This document shows, piece after piece, positions 1-8,429 of a stretch of DNA of 64,000 bases. Numbering within the stretch: the first letter of the stretch is position 1; each line of letters opens with the position of its first letter. A model generated the notes under the pieces. It did not search any database. It was not told where the DNA came from and saw only the letters and a program-made list of their open reading frames with translations. The translations under genes and the position numbers were made by a program. Source of the DNA: Candidatus Saccharicenans sp. (GTDB lineage Bacteria > Acidobacteriota > Aminicenantia > Aminicenantales > Saccharicenantaceae); assembly GCA_030017715.1 (NCBI GenBank), contig JASEIU010000003.1, positions 186,001 through 250,000 of the forward strand. The letters run 5' to 3'.

Positions 1-732
1 GATAAGGAACCGCTGTTAGAGCTGCTGAATAAAACCATCGGTCAGTGGCCGAAGCCGGCCGCAGCGCCTTTACCAGTGATTATCCCGCCTATTCCAGCTC
101 CAAAGGGTAAGAAGCTGATTCTGGTTGACAAGCCCGATGCCACCCAGAGCTATTTCTCACTCGGTTCGCGCGGCCTGGCCGTGGCTGATCAGATGTCAGC
201 CAGAGCCAGCTTGATGAATATCCTGTTTGGGGGACGGTTTACTTCCTGGCTGAATACTGAGCTTCGCATCAAGAGAGGACTGACCTATGGCGCCAGCAGC
301 AGCTTTCAGTCCTGGAAAAACGGGGGTATTTTCTTAGCCTCGTCCTACACCAAAAACGATAAAATCGGCGAAATGCTCGACATCACCTTTGACCTGCTGA
401 AGAAGGCCAGGGAGAAAGGGTTCAGCGAGGAAGAAGCCGAGAGCGCCCGAAATTACCTGCTCGGGCAATTCCCCCAGACCTTAGAGACCAACAGCAGCAA
501 AGCGGGAGCTTATCTGAGGATTATCTTCTATGACCTCGGATTTGATTATTACGACAGGTACCTGAACGAGATAACCGGCGCCCGGGCTCGCGACCTGAAC
601 CAGGCGGCTGCGAAACTCCTTCCGGATAAAGATTTTGTCCTGGTGGTGGTGGGCAGAGGTGATGAAGTGAAAAAGATTCTCAGCCGTTACGGCCAGTTCC
701 AGGAGAAGAAAATAACCGACCCCGACTTTTAA
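1..732 (+). CDS. M16-family metallopeptidase-like protein, C-terminal part (5' end outside window)
   Basis: The frame is open from the first base of the window and stops at TAA 730-732, so only the last 243 residues are present. The segment carries features of the second (non-catalytic) half of an M16 peptidase: a short proline-rich linker, then a domain opening with LILVDKPDATQSYFSLG, an ELRIKRGLTYGA segment (the conserved R/Y substrate-clamp region of M16 C-terminal halves) and a closing VLVVVGRGDEVKK strand. In this family the HxxEH zinc site sits in the N-terminal half, which would lie upstream. Such proteins are usually periplasmic proteases in Gram-negative bacteria and often come as pairs of tandem genes. 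It is sure that this is an M16-type domain; whether it is the catalytic or the partner subunit cannot be seen. Confidence 0.85.
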   Translation, partial: DKEPLLELLNKTIGQWPKPAAAPLPVIIPPIPAPKGKKLILVDKPDATQSYFSLGSRGLAVADQMSARASLMNILFGGRFTSWLNTELRIKRGLTYGASSSFQSWKNGGIFLASSYTKNDKIGEMLDITFDLLKKAREKGFSEEEAESARNYLLGQFPQTLETNSSKAGAYLRIIFYDLGFDYYDRYLNEITGARARDLNQAAAKLLPDKDFVLVVVGRGDEVKKILSRYGQFQEKKITDPDF

Positions 733-861
733 GAGTTACTCAAGGCATAAATGCCCGAAATAAAACATCAGCCAACAGGGAATTAGATTTATTCCCGAAG
801 TTGCAATTTAGCAAAAAAACTTTCTCTGCGACCCTTTTTTACCAGGCCGACCTATATCCAA

Positions 862-1086
862 TCAGGTTTGACCTGGTACTTCGCTATGCCCAGCACTCCC
901 GCCGCCCCTTCCGAGAGGCCAGATCTTGCCGCGATTATCTCCCCGAATGCTGGCCGCTACTTTTTGCAGCTCAACTACAATTTCTATCTTTTTCTCGAAC
1001 GGCAGCCTGGCCAGCTGGCGCTGGCGCCGGCGCCGGCGTTTCTTCTCAAAAATGTCTGCTGCTAATTTAGCCACATCATTTTTCAT
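862..1086 (-). CDS. small basic protein, partner of the nucleotidyltransferase-like gene
   Basis: This encodes about 74 residues, starting with ATG at 1086-1084 and overlapping the end of the upstream gene (stop 1078-1076) by 11 bases. It opens MKNDVAKLAADIFEKK, continues with a strongly basic stretch (KKRRRRRQRQ), then LPFEKKIEIVVELQKVAASI. I recall this LPFEKKIEI..LQ pattern from small proteins that regularly follow nucleotidyltransferase-like genes of the type seen just upstream. The last 15 or so residues (glycine-rich) do not look like the family, so the 3' end may be altered. Since its partner is frameshifted, the pair may be decaying. A toxin-antitoxin-like role is only a guess. Confidence 0.45.
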   Translation of the reverse strand: MKNDVAKLAADIFEKKRRRRRQRQLARLPFEKKIEIVVELQKVAASIRGDNRGKIWPLGRGGGSAGHSEVPGQT

Positions 1087-1568
1087 CGCCGGTTTCCTCA
1101 ATCTTTTTAAGTCTGTCCAATAGCCCAAATTTTTCAAGAAGCGCCCGGAGTTTCGCCCTCTCAACCACTCCGCTCTCCAGAAGCCGGATAGCTCGCTCCC
1201 GGTCTTTTGCCCTCCAGGTCGGCAAGGCAATCGCCGTCAGATACTCTGCTTTGATTATCTTAACCTCTACATCTTTATACTTCCCTGAATCAGAATTCAA
1301 GACAGCCTCCCGGACGAGTCCGTTGTAGGCAGGGATAAACCGGGCCGGAAATCCTTCTATAACGATAGCTTCTGCATCCGGAGCATAGCCGCGCCGGCGG
1401 GTAAACTCAGAGATTGGCGCCAGTTCCTCCGTCCCCTCTATAACGGGAATGAAAAAAACGTCCAGGTCATAGGTCAGGGTGGGCTCTATATAATATGTGG
1501 CGGCAATACCTCCGCCTGTGGAGCCCCAGATGTATCATCTCATTGATGACCGAGAATGCTCTTTCCAT
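1076..1568 (-). pseudogene. nucleotidyltransferase-like protein, frameshifted
   Basis: Read on the minus strand, 1534-1076 is open and encodes a protein with GGGIAATYYIEP, LTYDLDVFF, EAIVIEGFPARFIPAYNGL, VREAV, VKIIKAEYLTAIAL and RAKDRERAIRLLES. This is the order of motifs in small nucleotidyltransferase-fold proteins where GGxIAA is the glycine motif and DLDVFF carries the metal-binding acids. The expected N-terminus lies in another frame: ATG at 1568-1566 gives MERAFSVINEMIHLG, after which the frame is lost, with TGA at 1537-1535 in the downstream frame. About ten residues between the helix and the glycine motif also seem to be missing. I therefore call it a pseudogene with a small deletion and frameshift; a sequencing error at about 1515-1535 is the alternative. 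It is followed by the overlapping small gene at 862-1086. Confidence 0.6.
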
Positions 1569-2005
1569 TCAACTTAACCCTGTTATATTTTATTTCAATT
1601 TTAAGCAAAATAAAACCCAGTCCTGACCTGCTCTGTTACTCATCCCCAAAAGAATGTGTCCGATTTACGGGCTTAACCGGGTGGAGGTGAAAAGGGCAGA
1701 AATTCTAAATTCTATCCCTCAGTGAGCCACCTGGAGAATTCAGTATCTTTTATCCTGAAACAGCCTCAGCAGAACAAAGCCGGAGTGAAAACGGCAAATA
1801 TCAGCAGGAAGAATGCCAAATTTGCTTGCAGGCTGGCCAGCTTAGATTTTCTATTTCAGGTCTTAACTTATATTCTTGAGAATCGAGCCCATTTATGCCT
1901 GTTAAAACCTTACCAGAACTGAGGCGGATTAAATCTGGAATCCTGATTAGCCTGGCTTTCATAAATGCTTCAGTCGGAATTCGGGAGATGCCCTTCGCCC
2001 GGAGG
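1569..2005. other. intergenic stretch with no recognisable gene
   Basis: These 437 bases separate the nucleotidyltransferase pseudogene from the 3' end of gltS. The first part is AT-rich and could hold the promoter for the minus-strand pair. Possible reading frames here have no family resemblance and no good ribosome-binding site. I see no terminator hairpin after gltS. Confidence 0.5.
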
Positions 2006-3232
2006 TTATTTAAAGATGTTGAGAAAAATGGTGATGATCAGGGCGTTGGTAAAGTCGATGAAAAAGGCGCCAACCAATGGCACCACCAGGAACGCCCGGG
2101 GCGCCCGGCCGTAGCGTTCAACAATGGCTTTCATATTGGCCATGGCGTTGGCAGTGGTTCCCAGAGCAAAACCGCAAAAACCGGCTCCCATTACCGCGGC
2201 ATCATAATCCCTGCCCATCAGTCTGAAGACCAGTTGAGCCACCAGGGCCACCATCACCACCTGGGCGAACAGAATCACCAGCATCGGCAGGAACAACCCG
2301 GCCAGCTCCCAGAGCTTCAGGGTCATCAGGGCAATCACCAGAAAAAGATTCAAAGCCACATGTCCCAGGTCATCAATGACTTTCTGGTCGAGGGCCAGCC
2401 AGCCGGTTAGATCATCAAAGTTTCTTATGATTGCGGCCATCAGCATCGCTCCGATATAAGCAGGCAGAGTAATCCCCAGGCTGGCAAACCATTTGCTGAC
2501 AAACGAACCCACCCACATGGCCACCAGAATAATGACCACACTCTTAAGAAGGAGAAATGAACTTCGCTCCTCCTCAGCCACAGAGCCGGGCTTCCTGCTC
2601 AAGAGTTCTTCCACCACCTGTTCGGCTTCGATCTCAGGAACTTCAAGCTCTTTGACTCTGGCTTTTTTTAGTTTATTTTTCTCAATCAGAACAGTGCCAA
2701 GGGGACCGCCTATCAGTCCCCCGGAAATTATTCCAAAGATGGCCGCAGCCACGGCTGCAGTGGTGGCTGCAGAGACTCCAGCTTCTTCAAAAACTTGACC
2801 GAAAGCCAGGGCTGTGGCCGGGCCTCCTACCTGAGAAACAGAACCGCAAATAACTCCGAGCAGGGGATTTAGCCCGAAAGGCATGGCTAAAATAATACCG
2901 ATAACATTCTGGATAATAACCATTATTGTGGCAATAAAGAAGAACAGAAGCACCTGCGGCCCGCCAACTTTCAGGAGAGACAGGCTGGCGGCAAAACCGA
3001 TGGTGGTGAAAAAGGCTATCATCAGCGGGTCCCGCAGGGTGGTATCAAATTGGACGGGGCTGATCTGGTAATGATGAAAAACCAGGGTAGCCAGGGAAAC
3101 CAGGAGGCCGCCGATGACCGGAGCCGGAAGGTTGAACCGGTCGAGTGGTTTTATCACCCGCCGCAAACCATAACCGGCAAACAACACCACTCCGGCAAAA
3201 GCCACCGTCTGTACCAGGTCAAGCTTCAGCAC
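2006..3232 (-). CDS. gltS: sodium/glutamate symporter (ESS family)
   Basis: This 408-residue inner-membrane protein has about ten to twelve hydrophobic segments in two halves joined by a charged cytoplasmic loop (around residues 190-225, KKARVKELEVPEIEAEQ). GltS imports glutamate with sodium. Signatures seen are LPAPVIGGLL near residue 36, the re-entrant-loop motif GSVSQVGGPATALAFG near 130-145 in the first half, and GAGFCGFALGTTANAMANM near 350 in the second half, which match the paired glycine-rich hairpins of the family. The length fits the family (about 400). The start is GTG at 3232-3230, preceded by AAGGAG six bases upstream. It is transcribed alone, divergent from the hemerythrin gene. 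Membership of the ESS family is firm; glutamate as the true substrate is inferred from the family. Confidence 0.92.
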   Translation of the reverse strand: MLKLDLVQTVAFAGVVLFAGYGLRRVIKPLDRFNLPAPVIGGLLVSLATLVFHHYQISPVQFDTTLRDPLMIAFFTTIGFAASLSLLKVGGPQVLLFFFIATIMVIIQNVIGIILAMPFGLNPLLGVICGSVSQVGGPATALAFGQVFEEAGVSAATTAAVAAAIFGIISGGLIGGPLGTVLIEKNKLKKARVKELEVPEIEAEQVVEELLSRKPGSVAEEERSSFLLLKSVVIILVAMWVGSFVSKWFASLGITLPAYIGAMLMAAIIRNFDDLTGWLALDQKVIDDLGHVALNLFLVIALMTLKLWELAGLFLPMLVILFAQVVMVALVAQLVFRLMGRDYDAAVMGAGFCGFALGTTANAMANMKAIVERYGRAPRAFLVVPLVGAFFIDFTNALIITIFLNIFK

Positions 3233-3500
3233 GAATACTCCTTTTCAAGCTTTTAGATTTATCATTTTTCATTTCAACGCTCAACCTCTTTTTGCAACTT
3301 TTGCCAATCAGTTAACCAAACCAGGAGCCACATCAAAGAGGGGAAATCAGTGGTCCTGTTCAATACAGGCAGCGGCGCCTGATACTCGCAGCTCCGGGAT
3401 TGAACAGCCAGCCCTCAAATTCAAGCGGGTTTTCTACAGTCCTCGTTTATGATATAAACTGATTTAGCACTTAAAACTGAGCATATCAGGGAGGGTAACT

Positions 3501-4043
3501 ATGAAACCGATCGGTCCTTTGATGATTGAACACAGATTGATAGAGAAAATGCTTGCTGCTTTTATGCGTCATATAGATGATGCGGAAAAAAGCCAAAAAG
3601 TCGATCCCAATATAGTTGAGGTGGCTGTTGATTTTTTAAGAATGTACGCTGACCGCACTCATCATGGAAAGGAAGAAGAAATTTTTTTCCGGAGTCTGGC
3701 CAAAAAAGATATGACGCCGGAGCTCAGAGAAATAATGCAGGAACTTATCGATGAGCATGTCTGGGGCAGGAAAACTACGACCGCGCTGGCCGCGGCCAAA
3801 CAAAAGTATTTATCCGGAGATGAGAAAAAATTTTCCGAAATAATATTCCTGGCCCGAAAATTGGGCAATTTCTATCCCAGACATATCAAAAAGGAAGACA
3901 AGCATTTCTTTGTTCCTGCTGAGGAATACCTGAGCAAAGATGAACAGAGTATCATGCTGGCCGAATTCTGGGAATTTGACCGCAAAATGATTCATGAAAA
4001 ATACAACAGAGTGTTTCAAGAATATTCCTTGCTTTACCCCTGA
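3501..4043 (+). CDS. hemerythrin-domain protein
   Basis: This is a 180-residue soluble all-helical protein of the HHE/hemerythrin family, which binds O2, NO or iron through a di-iron site. Candidate ligands are spaced as expected: H11, H24, H54/H55 followed by E58/E59, H86, and H128 with E132 and H135 (PRHIKKEDKHFF). The C-terminal extension after residue 140 is longer than a minimal hemerythrin. A good Shine-Dalgarno (GGGAGGG) precedes ATG 3501. It sits alone between gltS (divergent) and a terminator hairpin at 4088-4114, so it is probably monocistronic. Together with the DUF438/hemerythrin protein near 45 kb and bacterioferritin at 22.5 kb it suggests an anaerobe that must handle oxygen or NO and iron. 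The physiological ligand is not visible in the sequence. Confidence 0.88.
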   Translation: MKPIGPLMIEHRLIEKMLAAFMRHIDDAEKSQKVDPNIVEVAVDFLRMYADRTHHGKEEEIFFRSLAKKDMTPELREIMQELIDEHVWGRKTTTALAAAKQKYLSGDEKKFSEIIFLARKLGNFYPRHIKKEDKHFFVPAEEYLSKDEQSIMLAEFWEFDRKMIHEKYNRVFQEYSLLYP

Positions 4044-4087
4044 GGACTGAGCGCTGGTGACACCTCCGGCCAGAAGCAGCGCTCAAA

Positions 4088-4114
4088 AAAGCCGGCCGGG
4101 CGGCTTTCTCTTTT
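4088..4114 (+). terminator. Rho-independent terminator after the hemerythrin gene
   Basis: The hairpin pairs AAAGCCG (4088-4094) with CGGCTTT (4101-4107) around loop GCCGGG, followed by CTCTTTT. It lies about 45 bases after the stop codon of the hemerythrin gene. Confidence 0.7.
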
Positions 4115-4456
4115 CCTATTCTGGAGGCGAAGCTCTGGCCTGTTCGCTTCAAAGGCTGGAAGGGATGATAAACAGGAGACATGTTACAAATTCTCTGGAA
4201 TTCGGTACGCTTTCCCCTTTTTGGTTTCATCTAAGCGCGGCGGGCAAAAGAGGATTATCTCCTAAATCAGCGACCAGGCCGTGGCAGACAAAATAAGTAA
4301 TCACCTCAACCTGACTTTTGTCGCGGCCAGACTACCAGCCGGATCCGCCGCTTTCTAAATATTCCGCTTAGACTGGAAATGATTTATTAACCCAAAATAT
4401 TAACGCTTGACAGCGCTCTTGCCTTATAAAAAAATTATCTAAAGGTGTTACAAAAC
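4115..4456. other. intergenic stretch, probable promoter end only
   Basis: Nothing coding is recognisable here. Near the right end, TTGACA at 4407-4412 is followed by an AT-rich stretch, but no -10 box lies at 16-18 bases (TATAAA at 4425 is too close), so I do not call a promoter. The region leads into the decayed gene at 4457. Confidence 0.4.
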
Positions 4457-5015
4457 ATGAAAAAGCTTATCTATCATCTTCTGATAGGTGGGCTTTTCAT
4501 TCTGTTACTTCTTTATCCGGCAAGCCTTCCTGCAGAGAGAAGAGGGTCTGACCTTTATAGTCACACTTAAAGACGGAACGACTTGAAGCGGTGAACTGAT
4601 CGCCGTCAAACGCCATTCTCTCCTTTTATTCAATTCGAGCCAGCTCGATATGTGAGTTGCCGTTTCGGGGATTTCCAGAATCAAAGTCACGAAAGAATCA
4701 AAAACACTGAAAGGTCTCGGTACAGGTTTTCTGTCGGGATTTGCCGCGGGAGCAATCATCGGGTACGCTACCAATCTGCGTGATCAAACACACACTGAAT
4801 GTCGACCGATGGCTGCGCTGTTAGTCGGATCAATTGGAGGTCTGGCCTGCGGGCTGGTTGGAGCTCTTTTTGGCCCAGCCGCCGGAACAGACTTAGAATT
4901 CAATGTGGACGGGGTTAGCACAACTGAATTGACGGTGATTCTCATCAAACTTGATGATAACGCCCGCCGCCCTGGCGTCTATTTTCGCCGGGGGATACAA
5001 ACACCGGGAAAATGA
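4457..5015 (+). pseudogene. exported glycine-zipper protein, frameshifted and with two in-frame stops
   Basis: ATG 4457 opens a clear signal peptide (MKKLIYHLLIGGLFILLLL, then PASLPAERRG), but the frame ends at TAA 4568-4570. The coding sense continues in another frame from about 4545: a VTLKDGT segment, GELIAVK, HSLLL, ISRIKV, then KTLKGLGTGFLSGFAAGAIIGYATN and a second glycine-rich membrane hairpin, ALLVGSIGGLACGLVGALFG, then TDLEFNVDGVS, ending at TGA 5013-5015. That frame is broken by TGA at 4584-4586 and TGA at 4653-4655. One frameshift plus two nonsense changes in an otherwise coherent protein is best explained as a dead gene. The intact ancestor would be an exported protein of about 185 residues with an Sm-like N-terminal fold and glycine-zipper segments that could insert in a membrane. 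Confidence 0.7.
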
Positions 5016-5065
5016 TTCCCTTACATTCTTTTATCGTCAGGATGAATAAATAGCGTTCCGGCCGG

Positions 5066-5575
5066 TCAGGCTTTTTTCCGGGCAGCGGCTTTTTCCAGCA
5101 AGAGCTTTCGGGTGTAGGGAATCAGGCCGCCGGCATCAATGATCGCCTGCCTGGCTTTCGGCAAAGGCTCCACCTTAAACTCTTTGCCCGTAGTTTTATT
5201 GATGATCTTATCGGGGAGTATATCTAGCTCGTCGCCTTCCTCAGCTTCAATCTCCGGGCAGACAACCAACTTCAGGCCGAGGTTGATGGCGTTCTGCAGA
5301 AAGATCCGGGCGAAGTTTTTAGCCACGACGATAAGCTCATGCCCTTTAAGTGTCGAAGCTGCCTGTTCTCTTGATGAACCGCAACCGAAATTTTTCCCGG
5401 CCACCACCACGCTTCCGGGCGGAATTTCTCCACCTTTCAACCTGGCATTGAATTCAGGATAGTCGGCAAAGGCATATTGCGGCGTTTCGGATGGAAGGAC
5501 TGTGGCCATGAAACGGCCGGGATAGATTATGTCGGTTGAAATATCATCGCCAAGTTTTAAGACCACTCTGGCCAT
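5066..5575 (-). CDS. aconitase-family hydratase, small subunit (LeuD-like)
   Basis: This 169-residue swivel-domain subunit is of the archaeal/short LeuD type. It opens with GDDISTDIIYPGRFM and has the FGCGSSREQAA motif (near residues 65-75) typical of the substrate-binding swivel subunit. The large subunit ends one base upstream (stop 5579-5577, start here 5575-5573), so the two are certainly co-translated. The substrate-recognition loop after DTD reads IYPGRFM and not the YLRT/YLVY-like loops I associate with isopropylmalate or homoaconitate enzymes. The immediate upstream gene is an isocitrate-lyase-family enzyme and no leuA or leuB is in sight. I therefore do not assign leucine biosynthesis; a hydratase for a methylated malate or citrate-type acid, such as dimethylmaleate hydratase, is an alternative. 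Confidence 0.85.
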   Translation of the reverse strand: MARVVLKLGDDISTDIIYPGRFMATVLPSETPQYAFADYPEFNARLKGGEIPPGSVVVAGKNFGCGSSREQAASTLKGHELIVVAKNFARIFLQNAINLGLKLVVCPEIEAEEGDELDILPDKIINKTTGKEFKVEPLPKARQAIIDAGGLIPYTRKLLLEKAAARKKA

Positions 5576-5576
5576 G

Positions 5577-6869
5577 TTATCTGCCTCCTTTTCTCGGGTC
5601 GGTGATGTAGCCGGTAAGAGCGCTGGCCGCAGCCACCGCCGGAGAACACAGATAGACCTCTGCTTTCGGGTTGCCCATGCGGCCCTTAAAATTGCGGTTG
5701 GTGGTGGAAAGGGCCACTTCCCCGTCCCCCAGGGCTCCCTGATGCACTCCCAGGCAACAGCCGCAGCCCGGGTTCATCACCACCGCTCCGGCTTTCACCA
5801 GGTCGGCAATGTAGCCCAGCTTGAGCGCCTGCTGATAGATGCGGAAGGAAGCCGGGAAGACTAACATCCTGACGCCCCTCGCAATCTTTTTCTCTTTAAG
5901 AATTCTGGCCGCCACAGCTAAATCATCCAGCCGGCCGTTGGTGCAGGAGCCGATGACAATCTGATTGACTTTGACCTTGCCGACCTTACTTACCGGCTTC
6001 ACATTATCCACAGTGTGCGGACAGGCCACCATCGGTTCTAAGTCGGAGACATCTATCTCCACAATACGGGCATATTCGGCCTCCGGGTCGGGACCGAAAA
6101 TATCAATCCTGCCTTTCACTCCGGCCTCTTCCCTTAAATAGCGTAGCGTCTCCCGGTCAGGGGGAACGATACCCGAAGTGGCTCCAGCCTCAACCGACAT
6201 GTTGCAGACGGTCAAACGGCCGGAGATATCCATCTTCTCAATCGCCGGTCCGTGATACTCAAGCACCTTGAAGTTAGCACCTTCGGCTGTAATCAATCCG
6301 ATGAGATAAAGAATAAAATCCTTCGGCAGCACATAGCGCTGGAATTTTCCGGCGGCCACTACTTTAATGGTCTGGGGGACTTCCACATTCAACACCCGGC
6401 CGAGAGTCCAGACTGAAGCCATCTCGGTGGCTCCGATGCCGAAGCTGAATGCTCCGAGAGCTCCGTGCGAAGTCGTATGGCTGTCGGTCCCGACGACCAC
6501 CGTGCCCGGCAGAACGTAACCGTTTTCCGGAAGAATCTGATGGCAGATGCCGCCCTCATCTCCCCTGATGTCGTGGAATTTTTTTATCTTCTGGGCGGCC
6601 ACAAATTCCCGGATTTTCTTCTGGTTGGTGGCGGTTTTCGAGCTTTCGGCCGGAACCCGATGGTCCAAAATTATGGCAATCTTACCCGGGTCCCAGACTT
6701 TCGGCCGCAATCCGGTATCCTTATAGACTTCAAGAAACTGGTTGATTACCAGAGCCGCATTCTCGTGCGACATGGCCAGGCTGACCTTTGGCTCGACCAC
6801 CTCGCCCGCCCTGACTGTTTTCTGACCGGTGGCTCTGGCCAGGATTTTCTCGACCATCGTCAGGCTCAT
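5577..6869 (-). CDS. aconitase-family hydratase, large subunit (LeuC-like)
   Basis: This 430-residue [4Fe-4S] hydro-lyase subunit is of the short archaeal-type LeuC/HacA group. Cluster ligands are visible as C309 in IGSCTNGR and C369/C372 in NPGCGCCLG. Other family marks are FHDIRGDEGGICHQ (about 98-111), GTDSHTTSHGALGAFSFGIG (127-146) and the closing LCSPAVAAASALTG. It starts at ATG 6869-6867 after a strong AGGAGG. It pairs with the small subunit one base downstream and follows the isocitrate-lyase-like gene by 180 bases on the same strand. Family members isomerise or hydrate isopropylmalate, homocitrate, citraconate, methylcitrate or dimethylmaleate; the sequence alone does not choose. The neighbourhood favours a catabolic role. 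Confidence 0.88.
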   Translation of the reverse strand: MSLTMVEKILARATGQKTVRAGEVVEPKVSLAMSHENAALVINQFLEVYKDTGLRPKVWDPGKIAIILDHRVPAESSKTATNQKKIREFVAAQKIKKFHDIRGDEGGICHQILPENGYVLPGTVVVGTDSHTTSHGALGAFSFGIGATEMASVWTLGRVLNVEVPQTIKVVAAGKFQRYVLPKDFILYLIGLITAEGANFKVLEYHGPAIEKMDISGRLTVCNMSVEAGATSGIVPPDRETLRYLREEAGVKGRIDIFGPDPEAEYARIVEIDVSDLEPMVACPHTVDNVKPVSKVGKVKVNQIVIGSCTNGRLDDLAVAARILKEKKIARGVRMLVFPASFRIYQQALKLGYIADLVKAGAVVMNPGCGCCLGVHQGALGDGEVALSTTNRNFKGRMGNPKAEVYLCSPAVAAASALTGYITDPRKGGR

Positions 6870-7049
6870 GGCTTAACCTCCTTTCCGGCAGCCGGACAAT
6901 TGTTTACCGGCCCGCTGTCCCGGAAAAATTTTTTTATCACCAAGGAGACTCTTCTTTCAAGCTCCGCTCTGCCGATTGCCGAAGCCCTAAAGCCTCTGCT
7001 TCCAGACAGCTGGAGTTATTTCCAGGCTTCAGGCCTGTGGCCTGAGCGC

Positions 7050-7961
7050 TTACTTATATTTGCACTCGAGCTTTTCTTTCGGCAGGAATTCTTCTTCCAG
7101 CTTCCGGTAATCCTTGAGGCCGACAAAGGTGGTGTACTCCTCAAAAGGCGTGATCCACCCGGTTGAGCCGGGGAGTATTCCCTGAGGAGCTTTTTTGAGG
7201 GCAGTAAAGAAATCAGTCAGCGCTTTGTGCATGACCATGATCGAAGCCACCGGAATCGATACCCTGCCCACACCCATTCTGGCCAGCTCAGGGATCGGAA
7301 TCAATTCAGTCTTAACGCCGGTGATGGCATCCATCAGGTTGACCGAGAGCGGGCCTTTTATTTCCCTGATGGCTTTTTCGATGTCAGCCCGGCTTCTGAT
7401 GCCGTCGATGAAGGCCAGGTCGGCGCCGGCTTCAAGATACAGGTTGCAGCGCCGGATAGCTTCATCCAGACCGGCCACGGCAAAAACGTCAGTCCGGGCA
7501 TTGATGATAAAATCGGGGTCAAGGCGGTCGCGAACCTGGGCGCAGGCTTTGATTTTGCCGACCATTTCCTCGGCCGGAATTACCTCCTTGCCGGCCATGT
7601 GCCCGCAGCGTTTCGGGAAAACCTGGTCTTCAATGTTCATCCCCGCGGCTCCCATGGTGATAACCCGCTCGGTCACCCAGGCGGCGTTGATGGCGTTTCC
7701 GCCGCCGGTATCGACGTCGGCCATGACCGGGATATTGACCGACTGAACGATATTCCAGGTCAAATCCAGAACGTCCTTCATCTGAACCAGTCCGACATCC
7801 GGTTTGGCCAGAAGCGAGCCGGCCAGCCCGAATCCGGAAACCTGAATGGCTTCAAACCCGCATTTTTCAATTATTTTAGCGCTCAGAGCGTCGTGGCAGC
7901 CGGGCACCACCACCGCCCGCCGTTCCATTATGGCTTTTCTAAGAACCGTGCTTTTTTTCAT
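7050..7961 (-). CDS. isocitrate lyase/PEP mutase superfamily lyase (methylisocitrate or dimethylmalate lyase-like)
   Basis: This 303-residue TIM-barrel enzyme has the catalytic loop KRCGH (K117-H121), whose cysteine marks true C-C lyases and is absent in PEP mutases. ADVDTGGGNA (81-90) holds the Mg-binding aspartates, with NIEDQVFPKRCGH following, and NARTD near residue 155. Such enzymes split methylisocitrate, dimethylmalate or oxaloacetate-like acids into pyruvate plus a second acid. The length fits methylisocitrate lyase (about 295). The start is ATG 7961 after CAAGGAG. It is the first gene of a three-gene minus-strand set with the two hydratase subunits, the same combination of families as dimethylmaleate hydratase plus dimethylmalate lyase in nicotinate-fermenting Eubacterium barkeri. 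No methylcitrate synthase is in the window, so the exact substrate is open. Confidence 0.85.
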   Translation of the reverse strand: MKKSTVLRKAIMERRAVVVPGCHDALSAKIIEKCGFEAIQVSGFGLAGSLLAKPDVGLVQMKDVLDLTWNIVQSVNIPVMADVDTGGGNAINAAWVTERVITMGAAGMNIEDQVFPKRCGHMAGKEVIPAEEMVGKIKACAQVRDRLDPDFIINARTDVFAVAGLDEAIRRCNLYLEAGADLAFIDGIRSRADIEKAIREIKGPLSVNLMDAITGVKTELIPIPELARMGVGRVSIPVASIMVMHKALTDFFTALKKAPQGILPGSTGWITPFEEYTTFVGLKDYRKLEEEFLPKEKLECKYK

Positions 7962-7986
7962 CCGTTTCTCCTTGGGTTGTATAAAG

Positions 7987-8014
7987 TTGTATTAAATTGA
8001 AGAATTATTATAAT
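7987..8014 (+). promoter_or_regulatory. sigma-70-type promoter for the TipAS-domain gene
   Basis: TTGTAT (7987-7992), a 16-base spacer, and a perfect TATAAT (8009-8014) lie upstream of the GTG start at 8051. The divergent minus-strand lyase gene begins at 7961, so this AT-rich 90-base stretch serves both directions. Confidence 0.6.
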
Positions 8015-8050
8015 AGGAAAAACTTAAATTTACCACTGGCAGGAGCGCCC

Positions 8051-8413
8051 GTGTCGAAAAGACGAAAAACTGATTGGCCCGAGAATTTTTACTCCCCCCA
8101 AGAACTGACCGAATTCGCCGAAACAGGAGCAAAATTCACCCCTGCGGAGATGCAGGCTTACCAGAAAAAATGGGTCGCCCTTATCGATGAAATAAAGAGT
8201 AACCTTAATCTTCCGCCCGACAGTCCCGAGGCCAGACGCCTGACCGCCCGCTGGCAGGAACTTCTTGAAGAGGGCTTTGCCGGACATGAAAAATTGCTGG
8301 CGCGCATTGGCCAGGCATACAACGAGGGCGCCATCCCCGGAGAATATTCGATGATGGATCACGAGGCCCTGGCTTTTATCAACAAAGTTCAGGAGGGTTT
8401 GGCCCGGAAATAA
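8051..8413 (+). CDS. stand-alone TipAS-type ligand-binding domain protein
   Basis: This encodes about 120 residues, almost entirely helical. FYSPQELTEFAE, then a KWVALIDEIKSNL helix, the spacer PPDSPEARRLTARWQELLEEG and a closing helix match the antibiotic-recognition domain (TipAS) found at the C-terminus of MerR-family TipA regulators. Here it stands alone, with no helix-turn-helix. I prefer GTG 8051 with AGGAG at 8041-8045 over a TTG further upstream (7997) that lies inside the promoter. It is followed 16 bases later by an MFS carrier, so the pair could be a small-molecule binding or sequestering protein plus a transporter. TipAS domains in tandem with carriers can mean drug response, but nothing here shows which ligand is bound. 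Confidence 0.7.
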   Translation: MSKRRKTDWPENFYSPQELTEFAETGAKFTPAEMQAYQKKWVALIDEIKSNLNLPPDSPEARRLTARWQELLEEGFAGHEKLLARIGQAYNEGAIPGEYSMMDHEALAFINKVQEGLARK

Positions 8414-8429
8414 ATTTCAGGAGATCTCT

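Noticed and set aside
4407-4430. TTGACA...TATAAA as a promoter for the glycine-zipper gene
   Set aside because: The boxes are only 12 bases apart, too close for sigma-70, and the gene is already dead.
4545-5015. TGA recoding (as Trp or selenocysteine) to explain two in-frame TGA codons
   Set aside because: The same gene also has a frameshift, many other genes here end with TGA, and no selenocysteine-type hairpin is seen; a pseudogene is simpler.
5066-6869. Calling the hydratase subunits leuC and leuD of leucine biosynthesis
   Set aside because: No leucine genes are near, the specificity loop is different and the adjacent lyase suggests catabolism; I kept only the family-level name.
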